A stretch of 64,000 nt of DNA from WHTI01 sp963756365 (GTDB lineage Bacteria; Actinomycetota; CADDZG01; WHSQ01). The position numbers and the translations under genes were made by a program. Every line of letters starts with the position of its first letter. Position 1 is the stretch's first letter. Under the pieces are notes generated by a model that saw only the letters and a program-made list of their open reading frames with translations, was not told the DNA's origin and ran no database searches. Below, piece after piece: positions 29,264 to 41,355 of this stretch. Location of the stretch: the NCBI GenBank assembly GCA_963756365.1, contig CAVWNF010000003.1:806001-870000 (forward strand), given 5' to 3'.

Positions 29264-29339
29264 AAGTGGTCGCCCCCTGCAGTTCCTTGGTCTCGATTGG
29301 CTTTCTTCCCGCGTTCCTAGAGTACGCGAGACTGGAGCG

Positions 29340-31883
29340 ATGAAGGCCCTACGCAGCTTCGCGGTGCGAGCAGCACTGCCGGAAGCGCTTCAACCGCTCA
29401 TCACGCTGGCGATGAACCTCAGGTGGTCGTGGAACCCCCAGGCGATCGAGGTGTTCCGGTGGGTGGACCCCGAGAGATGGGAGCAGGCCGAGCATGACCC
29501 TGTCCGCATGTTGGGGTTGGTCGGCCCGGAACGGCTCGCAGAACTCGCCGACGACGGTCCTTTCACGTCATTCCTCGCGTCCGTTATGGAGGACCACGAT
29601 CGTTACCTCACGGAGGCGCGCTGGTTCCAGACCCACCACGCCGGAGGAGACCTCAAGTCGATCGCATACTTCTCTCCCGAGTTCGGCGTCTCGGAGGCCC
29701 TGCCGGTCTATTCGGGCGGCCTCGGAGTCCTCGCCGGCGACCACCTCAAGGCCGCGAGCGATCTCGGCATCCCCCTCGTCGGGGTGGGGCTCCTCTATCG
29801 CGCGGGCTACTTCAGGCAGCACCTCAACGCCGACGGCTGGCAGCAAGAGCGTTATCCGGCCCTCGACCCGCACGGGATGCCGCTGACCCTTCTGTCCGGG
29901 CCCGACGGATCGGCGCTCAAGGTCGAGGTTGACCTCGCTGGAGCCCGGTGTGTCGCGCAGGTGTGGCAGGCAACCGTAGGGCGCGTCCCGCTTCTACTGC
30001 TCGATTGCGATGTCGAGGAGAACGATCCGGAGGAACGAGCGGTGACCGACCGGCTCTATGGCGGCGGCGGAGGCAGCGAACATCGGTTACGTCAAGAGAT
30101 CGTCCTCGGAGTAGGTGGGATGAGGGCTCTGATCGCAGCCGGTTACTCGCCCGACGTCTTCCACTCGAACGAAGGACACGCAGGGTTCCTCAGCATCGAA
30201 CGCATGAGAACACTGATCCCCGAGGGTCTCTCGTTCGCCGAAGCGATCGAATCGGTGCGCGCCTCGACGATCTTCACGACACATACCCCCGTCCCTGCCG
30301 GCATAGATGTCTTCGACGGCGAGTTGATCGATAGGTACTTCGCGCACACTGCCAAGGAGATGGACGTCACCCTTGCCGAGCTCATGTCGCTTGGACAGAC
30401 CGTCCCATCGGTCCCCGGGACCTACAACATGGCGATCCAAGGATTGCGTCTCGCGGGTCGAGCGAACGGGGTTAGCAAGTTGCACGGCGAGGTCTCGCGC
30501 ATGATGTTCTCCGAACTGTGGTCTCGGATCCCAGGCGATGAGGTTCCGATCACCTCGATCACGAACGGCGTCCACGCTCCGACCTGGGTGGGGGTCGAGA
30601 TGGCCGAACTTCTGGACCGCTACCTGTCCCCAGGATGGGCCGAATCCGGAGACGGTCACTGGGAACGATTGGCGGAGGCTCCGGATGCCGAACTGTGGAG
30701 GGCTCGCGAACGCGCGCGAGAGCGCCTGATCTTCTTCGTTCGGAAGGTGCTGCGCGAACAGTTGCGGACCCGGGGGGTTTCAGAGGGCGATCTTTCGTGG
30801 ACCGCCGACGCTCTCGATCCCGGGATCCTCACCGTTGGGTTCGCCAGACGGTTCGCGATGTACAAGCGCGGCACGTTGCTGCTGTCTGACGTCGAGCGAC
30901 TCGAATCCCTCCTGCACTCGAGCGAGCGCCCAGTGCAGTTCGTCTTCGCCGGCAAGTCTCACCCGTTGGACGACGGCGGTAAGGAGATGATCCGCCAATT
31001 GGTCCACTTCGCCGCTGAGGTCGAACATCGAACGCGGTTCGTTTTCCTCGAGGACTACGACATGGAGACGGCGCGCATGATGGTTCAGGGCGTGGACGTG
31101 TGGTTGAACAACCCACGTCGGCCACTGGAAGCTAGCGGCACCTCGGGGATGAAAGCGGCCCTCAACGGAGCGCTCAACTGTTCGGTCCTAGATGGATGGT
31201 GGGATGAGTGCTACGACGGAGCTAACGGCTGGGCGATCGGGACGCGAGATGTTTCTGACGACCCTGAATATCAGGACCGGGTCGATGCCAGTGCCCTGTT
31301 CGATCTGCTCGAGCGCGAGATAACCCCTCGTTTCTACGACCGTTCGGAGGGACCGCTTCCCCGGCGCTGGGTCGAACGCATGAGGGCATCGGTCTCTGGA
31401 CTTGGCCCGTTCGTCGGTGCCCAACGGATGGTTCGGGATTACACCGAGACCTTCTATCTCCCTGCCGCCGAACATGGCGTCCGTATGGCGAAGGACGATC
31501 ATGCCAGGACGAGATCGCTCGCGGCATGGAAGGAGCGGGTCCTGACGCAGTGGGACGAGGTCGCCGTGATCGATGTCGATGGTGACGTCCTTGCCGCGGA
31601 CGTTGGCGAGGAGCGAGCCGTCCGGGCGACGGTGCGGATCGGCAGCCTCGATGTCGCCGACGTGTCCGTTCAACTGGCGCACGGTCGGGTGGGGGCTAGC
31701 GGGGAACTGCTTGATCCCGAGATCGTCGAGATGGAGGCCACCGAATGCATCAACGGAACCTGCATCTATGGGGCATCTTTCCTAGCCTCTCAGGCGGGTC
31801 TCTACGGTTTCGCTGTCCGCGTCATCCCGACGCACGAGGATCTAGTCACCGACATGGATCTGGGCTGTATCGCCTGGGCGTAG
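29340..31883 (+). CDS. glgP: Alpha-glucan (glycogen) phosphorylase, GT35
   Basis: Releases glucose-1-phosphate from alpha-1,4-glucan. An 847-residue enzyme of the actinobacterial type with an N-terminal DUF3417 domain (LPEALQPLITLAMNLRWSWN), the substrate loops YFSPEFGVSEALPVYSGGLG and FHSNEGHAGFLSIERM, and the pyridoxal-phosphate region LEASGTSGMKAALNGALNCS. ATG 29340 is preferred over upstream in-frame codons because they lie inside the divergent glgE gene. The divergent glgE/glgP arrangement is the one known from mycobacteria. Confidence 0.94.
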   Translation: MKALRSFAVRAALPEALQPLITLAMNLRWSWNPQAIEVFRWVDPERWEQAEHDPVRMLGLVGPERLAELADDGPFTSFLASVMEDHDRYLTEARWFQTHHAGGDLKSIAYFSPEFGVSEALPVYSGGLGVLAGDHLKAASDLGIPLVGVGLLYRAGYFRQHLNADGWQQERYPALDPHGMPLTLLSGPDGSALKVEVDLAGARCVAQVWQATVGRVPLLLLDCDVEENDPEERAVTDRLYGGGGGSEHRLRQEIVLGVGGMRALIAAGYSPDVFHSNEGHAGFLSIERMRTLIPEGLSFAEAIESVRASTIFTTHTPVPAGIDVFDGELIDRYFAHTAKEMDVTLAELMSLGQTVPSVPGTYNMAIQGLRLAGRANGVSKLHGEVSRMMFSELWSRIPGDEVPITSITNGVHAPTWVGVEMAELLDRYLSPGWAESGDGHWERLAEAPDAELWRARERARERLIFFVRKVLREQLRTRGVSEGDLSWTADALDPGILTVGFARRFAMYKRGTLLLSDVERLESLLHSSERPVQFVFAGKSHPLDDGGKEMIRQLVHFAAEVEHRTRFVFLEDYDMETARMMVQGVDVWLNNPRRPLEASGTSGMKAALNGALNCSVLDGWWDECYDGANGWAIGTRDVSDDPEYQDRVDASALFDLLEREITPRFYDRSEGPLPRRWVERMRASVSGLGPFVGAQRMVRDYTETFYLPAAEHGVRMAKDDHARTRSLAAWKERVLTQWDEVAVIDVDGDVLAADVGEERAVRATVRIGSLDVADVSVQLAHGRVGASGELLDPEIVEMEATECINGTCIYGASFLASQAGLYGFAVRVIPTHEDLVTDMDLGCIAWA

Positions 31884-31892
31884 CGCCGCGTG

Positions 31893-31944
31893 TGACATAG
31901 GGCCTCCCCAGATCACAGTCATTTGGTTAGGTTCTCCTATGTCA
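31893..31944. repeat. Nine-bp perfect inverted repeat upstream of the 5'-nucleotidase
   Basis: TGACATAGG at 31893-31901 is repeated inverted as CCTATGTCA at 31936-31944 with a 34-bp gap. It lies between the glgP stop and the secreted nucleotidase start. The loop is long for a terminator, so a regulator site pair is as likely. Confidence 0.4.
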
Positions 31945-31972
31945 GTCGATCTACAGGGAGGATCGTCAAACC

Positions 31973-33799
31973 ATGCTCGAGTCGTTATTCCACGCGCCCA
32001 GGCGCAGAACCATCACGTCATTGCTGCTTGCAGTCGCGATGGTCGTACCGCTGCTCACGATCTCAGCCGGGACCCCGGCCGAGGCGAAGAAGAAAGGCAA
32101 GAAGAAGGGCCTGTTCAAACTCGTCGTGCTGCACAACAACGACGGTGAGTCGCAGCTCGTAGACCTCGGTGGAGAACTAACCGACTTCGGCGGCGTCGCG
32201 CGCTTCGACACGGTGGTCGATCAACTGAGGGCGGCCGCCAACAAGCAGAAGAGGTCGGCCGCTATCGTCGTCTCGTCTGGCGACAACTTCCTCGCGGGGC
32301 CCGAGTGGAATGCGAGCACCGAGCGAGGCAAGCCGATCCTCGACGCGGTCGCACTCGACCTCGTCGGCTACGACGCGCTGGCGATCGGGAACCACGACTT
32401 CGACTTCGGTCCAGATGTGCTGGCCGACTTCATCGATTCGTTCGCGTCGGACACTCCGTTCCTGAGCGCGAACCTCGACGTCTCGGAGGAGCCGGCGCTG
32501 CAGGCACTCAAGGACGCCGGCCGCATCGCATCGAGCACTGTCGTGAAGAAGGGCGGACGGAAGATCGGCATCATCGGGGCGACCACCCCGCTACTGGCGT
32601 CGATCTCGAGCCCGGGCGACGCGGTCGCCCAGGACATCGTTGCCGAGGCGGTCCAGGGCGAGGCCGACGCACTCGAGGATGCGGGCGTCAACATCATCGT
32701 GCTGATCAGCCATCTCCAGAGCATCGAGGAGGACCTCGCCCTTGCTGGTGAGCTCGACGGGGTCGACATCATGGTCGCCGGCGGGGGCGACGAGATCCTC
32801 GCCAACGAGGACGACGTCCTCGTACCCGGTGACGAGGAGCAGGTCTACGGCTCCTATCCGCTCGAAGCCATCGATTCCAACGGGACCGCGGTCCCGGTCG
32901 TGACCACCAAGGGTGGTTACGCGTACGTCGGCAAGTTGGCCGCGTCCTTCGACAAGAAGGGCAACCTGGTCAAGGTGCACGACGGACAGTCCGGGCCGGT
33001 GCGCGTCGCCGGTGGCGATCAGCCCGACGCGGTGTCACCGGACGCTCAGATCCAGAAGTGGGTCGTTGAACCGGTGATCGAGTCGATCGCGGCACTCGCC
33101 GCCAACGTGATCGGCCAGAGTGAGGTCGACCTCGATGGACGCAGGAGCCAGGTTCGCACCGCGGAGACCAACGAGGGCAACCTCATCGCGGACGCTCTGC
33201 TTCAGCAGGCGACCGAGCGCGCTCCCGGGTTCGGGGTCGATGTCCCGGACATCGCGATCCAGAACGCAGGTGGGATCAGGAACGACTCGATCATCCCCGC
33301 GGGAGACATCACTGAACTCGACACGTTCGACATCCTGCCGTTCACCAACTTCGTCTCGGTCGTGCCCGACGTCTCGGCGGCCAAATTGAAGGACCTCCTC
33401 GAGAACGCAGTGTCGAACGTCGAAGGTGTGGACGGACGCTTCCCGCAGATCGCAGGGTTCGAGTTCACCTACGACGCGGCGGCGACGCCGATGGTGATCG
33501 AGGACGGCGTGATCACCCAGCAGGGAGAGCGCATCGTGGAAGTCACGCTCGATGACGGCACACCGATCGTCACCGGTGGCGTCGTGGTGCCGGCCGCTCC
33601 GGACGTCGCGATCGCGACGATCGACTTCCTCCCGCGCCAGAACGGTGACGAGTACCCGTACGACGGGGCTCCGTTCACGACGCTGGGGATCACCTATCAG
33701 CAGGCGCTCGAGAACTACATCGTTGATTTCCTCGGCGGCGTGATCACCGCGGCCGACTATCCGGAAGGCGGCGAAGGCCGCATCACCAGGTTGAACTAG
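31973..33799 (+). CDS. Secreted 5'-nucleotidase/metallophosphatase (UshA/NadN family)
   Basis: A 608-residue exported enzyme that probably dephosphorylates extracellular nucleotides. An N-terminal signal peptide (RRRTITSLLLAVAMVVPLL) is followed by a Lys-rich segment. The calcineurin-like domain has VVLHNNDGESQLV, VSSGDNFLAGP, IGNHDFDFG and ISHLQS; the usual GGHSH is GGGDE here, a subfamily variant. The C-terminal 5'-nucleotidase domain has TAETNEGNLIADALL, QNAGGIRND and DILPFTNFVS. No sorting signal or anchor is visible. It stands alone inside the glucan/trehalose island; GGGAGG precedes the ATG. Confidence 0.9.
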   Translation: MLESLFHAPRRRTITSLLLAVAMVVPLLTISAGTPAEAKKKGKKKGLFKLVVLHNNDGESQLVDLGGELTDFGGVARFDTVVDQLRAAANKQKRSAAIVVSSGDNFLAGPEWNASTERGKPILDAVALDLVGYDALAIGNHDFDFGPDVLADFIDSFASDTPFLSANLDVSEEPALQALKDAGRIASSTVVKKGGRKIGIIGATTPLLASISSPGDAVAQDIVAEAVQGEADALEDAGVNIIVLISHLQSIEEDLALAGELDGVDIMVAGGGDEILANEDDVLVPGDEEQVYGSYPLEAIDSNGTAVPVVTTKGGYAYVGKLAASFDKKGNLVKVHDGQSGPVRVAGGDQPDAVSPDAQIQKWVVEPVIESIAALAANVIGQSEVDLDGRRSQVRTAETNEGNLIADALLQQATERAPGFGVDVPDIAIQNAGGIRNDSIIPAGDITELDTFDILPFTNFVSVVPDVSAAKLKDLLENAVSNVEGVDGRFPQIAGFEFTYDAAATPMVIEDGVITQQGERIVEVTLDDGTPIVTGGVVVPAAPDVAIATIDFLPRQNGDEYPYDGAPFTTLGITYQQALENYIVDFLGGVITAADYPEGGEGRITRLN

Positions 33800-33806
33800 C
33801 CGGGCT

Positions 33807-33846
33807 GCACCCGGGGTCACGTCCGATAGATAGCGACCCCGGGTGC
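33807..33846. terminator. Bidirectional GC-rich hairpin between the nucleotidase and treZ
   Basis: GCACCCGGGGTC at 33807-33818 and its exact inverse GACCCCGGGTGC at 33835-33846 form a 12-bp stem with a 16-nt loop. It lies directly after the nucleotidase stop and spans the treZ stop codon, so it can serve both convergent genes. There is no strong T tract. Confidence 0.65.
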
Positions 33847-35497
33847 GTCACCCGAACTCAGGAGCAGCTCACCGCCGGGGCGGGGGGGCTGGGTATCCCC
33901 GAACGAGCAGCAGATCGTGGTCGCGCCCCGTTCGATGACGAGCCACCGTGCGTCCTCGTCGTAGGTGCACTCCACGAGGTCCATCCGTCCGTCCGTTAGG
34001 TCGGGGGAGCCTTTCCGGAGCGCGATCAGATCTCGATGCCACTCCAGGAGATCGCGGTGCGGGGCGTTGTTCACCTCGTCCCACCGGAGAACGGACGAAC
34101 TGAACGTTCCCTCCGCCTGGGGGTCCGGTACGTCCTCCGGAGCCCAGCCGAAGGCAGCGAACTCCCTCTTCCGTCCATCGCTCACTGCGTTCCCGAGGGC
34201 GTCGTCCTCATGATCCGTGAAATAGAGGAACGGGGTCGTGGCACCCCACTCTTCCCCTTGGAAGAGCATCGGCACGAACGGTGAGGTGAGCACGAGCGCG
34301 GCACCGATCTTGAGGTGTTCGGCGTCCATCAAGGCGCCCGAACGTTCCCCCGCGGCCCGGTTCCCGACCTGATCGTGGGTCTGGAGGTAGCCGAGGAAGC
34401 GGTGACCCGAGAGGCCCTCTGGTCTTCGACCGTGGCGGCGGTCGCGCGCTTCCGAATAGATCCCGTCGTAGACGAATGCCCGTTGCAGGGCATCAGCGAT
34501 CTGAGAGATGGCTCCGAAGTCGGCGTAGTAGCCCGCGTTCTCTCCGGTTAGCACGGCGTGTAGGGCGTGGTGGAAGTCGTCACTCCATTGCGCATCTAGG
34601 CCGAATCCCCCGGCCTGGGTAGGTGTGACCACGCGGGGGTCGTTCAGATCAGATTCCGCGATGAGCGAGATCGTTCGACCGAGGCGCGCCTCAAGCGCGT
34701 CGACCCGGCGCACCAGTTCTTCGAGGAAGTGCATCGCCGAGGTATCGAGGAACGCGTGCACCGCATCGATCCGCAGACCATCGAGGTGATAGTTCTCGAT
34801 CCAATGCTCGGCGTTCCCCGTGAAGAAGTCCCGCACCTCGTCCGACCCAGCTCCGTCGAAGTTGATCGCGTCGCCCCACGGCGTCGAGTAGTTATCGGAG
34901 AAATAGGGACCGAATCTCGAGAGGTAGTTCCCATCGGGACCCAGATGGTTGTAGACGACATCGAGCAGCACCGCCATGCCCTTTGAGTGGGCCGCATCGA
35001 CGAGTGCCTTGAGGCCGTCAGGCCCTCCGTAGGGTGCATGGGGAGCGTAGAGATCGACCCCGTCGTAGCCCCATCCTCGTGCCCCTGGGAACTGTGCCAC
35101 CGGCATCAACTCGAGGTGGGTGACACCGAGATCGATCAGGTGATCGAGCTTCGGCGATCATCCCCTCGAAGGTTCCCTCGGCCGAGAAGGTGCCGACGTG
35201 AGCCTCGTAGACGATCCCGGACGACAGCGGCACACCCCTCCACGCGTCATCGCTCCACTCGAAGTCATCGTGGTCGACGACCCGAGAGGGACCGTGGACC
35301 CCATCCGGTTGTGATGCCGAGCGAGGGTCCGGGACTGGGTCACCTCCATCGACCTTGAAGAGATAGTCGGAGCCCACCTCGAGAGGCACATCGCTCTGCC
35401 AGTATCCGAAGTCCCCGCGCGTCATCGTGCAGGTTTCACCGTTCACCAGCGCTACGACACTCCTTGCAGTGGGTGCCCAGACCTCGAGATATGTCAT
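33817..35497 (-). CDS. treZ: Malto-oligosyltrehalose trehalohydrolase TreZ (frame broken at about 35150)
   Basis: Cleaves trehalose from the maltooligosyl-trehalose made by TreY. About 560 residues. The N-terminal CBM48-like module (MTYLEVWAPTARSVVALVNG) and IVYEAHVGTFSAEGTF are in one frame; after a one-base break the GH13 barrel continues with HLIDLGVTHLELMPVAQFPG, LDVVYNHLGPDGNYL, DGLRIDAVHAFLD (nucleophile) and LIAESDLNDPR (acid), then YLQTHDQVGN. ATG 35497 has GGAGGAG and overlaps the treY stop by four bases. Confidence 0.93.
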
Positions 35498-37941
35498 GAC
35501 TCCTCCTTCATCAGCAACGCCACTGGGCATCTACCGAGCAGCTCACCCGCGTCGACATCTCCCATGAGCGAAGTTCCGTCGAATGCAGAGCGCCACGTCC
35601 CAGCGGGCAGTTGCACGGTCGTTTCCCCCCACTCGGGGGGGCGAGACAGCACGAGGCGGGGGACAACGACGATGACGTCCTCGCCTCGTCGGAAGCCGAC
35701 CAGGTGCTCGTCCTGGAACGAGATCCTCTCGTACGAACCGGCGAACGACGCCGGACGCGAGGCTCTCTCGAGAAGGGTTCGATGGATCACGAACAACTTG
35801 AGAGCGCCGTCGTCCTCGATCCCCGGTGGAGCGTCCCCGAGAGAGCCCAAGAGCGCGTCCTTCTCGCTGATGCGCGGGTCCCTGCGGTTGTCGGGATCGA
35901 CCAGACTCAGGTCCCACGTCTCGGTGCCCTGGTAGATGTCGGGAACCCCGGGGGCCGTGAGCTTCAGCAAGGTCATCGCGAGTGAGTTGATCCGGCCCGG
36001 TTCGATGAGCGGGGCGACGAAAGTTTCGAGTTCCTCGGTGAATGTGTCGTCGTCCATGATGCTTTCCACGAAGCCTCGCAGCGCCGAGTCGTAGGCCGCA
36101 TCGGGCGAGGTCCACGAAGTGTTGACCTTGGCCTCTCGACTCGCCTTCTCCATGTAGGCGACGACCCGGTCCGTCTCGATAGGCCACGCTCCGACCAGTG
36201 TTTGGTAGAGGAGTAACTCGCTGGTCCCCTCGGGCACGCCTTCGCTCTTGAAGTGCTCGTTCATCTCTGAGAATCGAGTGACGGTGGACGCCCACGCCTC
36301 GGGGATCTCGGAGAGAAGGGCCAACCGGGCCCTGACGTCCTCCGATCGCTTCGTGTCATGGGTGGAGGTAGCGAGCATCGAACGCGGCCAGTTCTCGGCG
36401 CGTCTTCTCGTTGCCACGATGGAAGGAATCGGTCGAGCGGGCGAAGACGGATGGGTCGCCGCCGACCTCATTGAGAGCGACGAACCGAACGTAGCGATAG
36501 AACAGCGTGTCCTCGATCGACTTCGCCATAACCGGACCGGTCGATTGCTGGAAGCGGGCTGCGAACTCGGCCTCCGGGCCTCCCTCGATGACGGAGCAGC
36601 AAGAGCGCGGAGATGAATTCGAAGAGGTCGTCGTCGATGTCGTCGCGGAGGTCCCGCGCCTTCGCCGCGGCATCCTCGATGTAGTGAAGGTCGGGGGCCT
36701 CGGGGACGTCTTCGTCCGGGTCCACGTAGGTGCGGTAGACGTCAAGAGCAGCAGCAACCTCGATGATCGCCTCCCGGAGTTCGGTGCGCGTGTAGTCGCG
36801 GTGCCTGGGGTGACGCTCGCACACGGCGAGGAGTGACTTCGTGAGGCGATCGATGTCCGAGGCCAGCAGGTCCTGCATGACGAGGTGCTTGGCCTCGGCG
36901 ACCAGCTCTTCGTAAGGACGGTCTTCGCCAGTGAACCTCCGGTAGAGAAGATCGAGGTGCCCTTCGGCGTCCGGGTCTACGAACAAGCCCAGCATCAGGT
37001 TCATGAACTCGTAGCCAGTGGTGCCCTCTATCGGCCACACGCGGAGCTCCTCGCCCTCTTCGAGGATCTTCTCGACGATCAGGTACGCATCGCCGATCTC
37101 GCTGCGGAGCGTCTCGAGGTACCTGCGCGGGAAGCGGAGGCCATCAACGTGGTCGATGCGCAGGCCATCGAGTGCGCCCGTGCGGATCAGTTCGATCGGA
37201 AGCCGGTGGACGTGTGCGAAGACCTCCGGCTCCTCCATCTTGAGGGCGACCAACTCGTTGATGTCGAAGAAGCGCCGGTAGTTGAGCTCCAGATCGGTGC
37301 GCCAGTACGCGAGGCGGAAGTGCTGAGCCTCGAGGAGGAGATGGAGGAGGGCGGGATCGGAGGTGACCCGTTCGATCGTCGCAGCGGTCGTGTCGCCGCC
37401 GGGGAGACCTTCGAGAGATCCTGGTGCGATCGGGAAGCGGTCGTCGAAATGGGTGATGACGACCTCGCCGCCCTCTTCGGCAAGGGATAGATCCCCGGCT
37501 TCGAGGACACGTCCGTACTGATCGCCAAGCACCGGCAACAGGATCTTCCCCTTCAAACGTTCGTCCGGAGGATCCCAATCGATGTCGAAGAAGCGGGCGA
37601 AATTCGATTCCCGTCCGTTGGCCAGGACGTCCCACCAGGCTTGGTTCGCCTTTCCTGCGATCGCCATGTGGTTGGGGACGACGTCGAGGATGTGACCCAT
37701 CCCGTGGTCTTCGAGCGCAGCGACGAATCGTTCGTGTGCCGGCGCCCCTCCCAGGTCCTCGCTGATGAGCGTGTGGTCAACGACGTCGTAACCGTGGGTA
37801 CTGCTCGGTACTGCCTGGAGGTACGGCGAGCAGTAGACGTGGCTGATACCTAGACGGGCGAGATACGGGACCACGGCGGCGGCATCATCGAGGGTGAAGC
37901 TCTCCGATAGCTGTATCCGGTAGGTCGCCCGGACCGGACGT

Positions 37942-37952
<11 letters not shown>
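35494..37952 (-). CDS. treY: Malto-oligosyltrehalose synthase TreY (two frame breaks, about 36590 and 36400)
   Basis: Converts the reducing-end maltose of a glucan chain to a trehalosyl unit. About 819 residues. Hallmarks: VRATYRIQLSESFTLDDA, SHVYCSPYLQAVPSSTHGYD, ILDVVPNHMAIAG, catalytic DGLRIDHVDGLRFP and LIVEKILEEGEELR, then VMAKSIEDTLFYRYVRFVAL, MLATSTHDTKRSEDVRARL and PGVPDIYQGTETWDLSLVDP. These lie in three successive frames that join smoothly, so two single-base errors are likely. Start: GTG 37952, inside the end of glgX. Middle gene of the glgX-treY-treZ operon. Confidence 0.93.
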
Positions 37953-40062
<2,110 letters not shown>

Positions 40063-40104
40063 GGAGGGGGAGACTATTTCGCCTCGCCCGACCCTCTAAC
40101 CACC

Positions 40105-41205
40105 TAGCCGAACAACCCGGAGATCCCGATGATCGCTATGGGGACGAGGAACAAGTCCTGCCGTGAACACGGCGAGGCGCGGCCGGCTCTTCACGACCGC
40201 GCGCTGGAACCTCCAGATGCCCGACTTCAGCTGCGGGTAGAAGAACGCGAGGAGGATCACGCTGAGGATCGAGGTCGCGATCACTTCCGCCAGAACGATC
40301 CGCACCGCGGCGCTGGAGTTGAGTGCGAACGCGGCGAGCATCGTGTCGCCAAGGGTGGTGATGTTCGCCCCCATGACGTACGGGATGATGTCCTCGCGTT
40401 TCGCATATCCCTTGGCGACCAGCGGCACCAGCACGGTGAGCGCGACGGATACCGACATCGTGATCAGCGCGACGAGGCAACCGAGCGCGAACATCGGCCA
40501 CTTCTTCCGCAGCCAGGCGAGTTTCGATTCGCTCATGTGCTCGCCGTCCATCTTCGGCATCACGGAGTCAAGCACCTTGAATGACAGAAGGAGAACGCCG
40601 AGGCCCCCTAGGAAGACGAGAGCGGCGGGCCATGTGCCGACGGCGTCCAGGATGCCTCCGTAGACGAGGTCTATGAGGTCCGCGAACTGGCCCGGGAACT
40701 GAGGGTTGAGGGAGCTGTACGGCTCCCACCTCAGGAGCGCCCCTCCGATCAGCGCCGATGGGATGTAGATGATCGCGGTGGTGGACAGCGCGATGACCGC
40801 GGTTGAAACTGGCTTCATCTTTTCGCCCGCGCCCGAGCGGAACGCGAAGATCGCGGCCGTCACCAGCACAACGAATGCCGCGCCCAGTCTGGAGCCTGTG
40901 AGCATCGTGAAGCCTTGCGCTTCGCTTATCGACCCGGCGGCAACGAGGGTGAGAGACGTTGCGGCGATAGGGGAGCCGGACAGGACGAAGAGTGCGCCCA
41001 GCCACCCGAGTCCGAGGGTCGAGCCGACGTTGCGGACGAGGAAGCCCCCCGCCTGGAGGAACCCGAGCGCGGCGGCCCCCGTCTTCATCAGTTGCAGTGC
41101 CCCGACGAACAGGAACAGCGCACCCAGGAAACGGATCAGCCACCACACCCGCGCCCCGACGTCGACGCGGGGTGCCTCGAGCGGAGGTTCGATAGAAGTT
41201 TGCAT
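40105..41205 (-). CDS. Na/Pi cotransporter-like membrane protein (frame broken at about 40155)
   Basis: A roughly 365-residue membrane protein with eight or more predicted helices, distantly related to the Na/Pi-cotransporter II (NptA) family. Two repeat-like segments are visible, SPIAATSLTLVAAGS and the later YVMGANITTLGDTMLAAFAL, resembling the paired GxN motifs of that family. One base too many near 40155 hides the true end, GLFLVPIAIIGISGLFG with TAG at 40105. The promoter carries two tandem palindromes in and beside its -35/-10 region, so expression is probably repressor-controlled. Transport of phosphate is a family inference only. Confidence 0.65.
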
Positions 41206-41211
41206 CGGGTG

Positions 41212-41240
41212 TTTCTACGACACTCCAATCAGAGTGTCAA
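41212..41240 (-). promoter_or_regulatory. Promoter of the Na/Pi-type transporter, leaderless
   Basis: On the minus strand a perfect TTGACA (-35, positions 41240-41235) is followed by a 17-bp spacer and TAGAAA (-10, 41217-41212), then six bases and the ATG at 41205. The spacer is filled by the first palindromic operator. Confidence 0.7.
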
Positions 41241-41277
41241 ACACTCCTATAAGAGTGTCAAGGGCTCTACAGAGTGT
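41219..41277. promoter_or_regulatory. Tandem palindromic operators ACACTC-N6-GAGTGT
   Basis: Two palindromes with identical arms, ACACTC-N6-GAGTGT, occupy 41220-41237 and 41241-41258, 21 bp apart (two helical turns). A third GAGTGT half-site is at 41272-41277. The first palindrome lies between -35 and -10 of the transporter promoter, as expected for repression. No regulator gene is adjacent, so the cognate factor is unknown; TetR- or ArsR-like proteins bind such sites. Confidence 0.7.
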
Positions 41278-41355
41278 AACGAGAGGGGCTTGCCCTCGGG
41301 CGGGAGATGACGGACGCTGGGTACGACAGCTGTAGTAGTGACCGAAGGGGAGCCC

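Noticed and set aside
41219..41277. CRISPR-like array
   Set aside because: Only two to three short palindromic units with 3-bp gaps, located in a promoter; no spacers and no cas genes.
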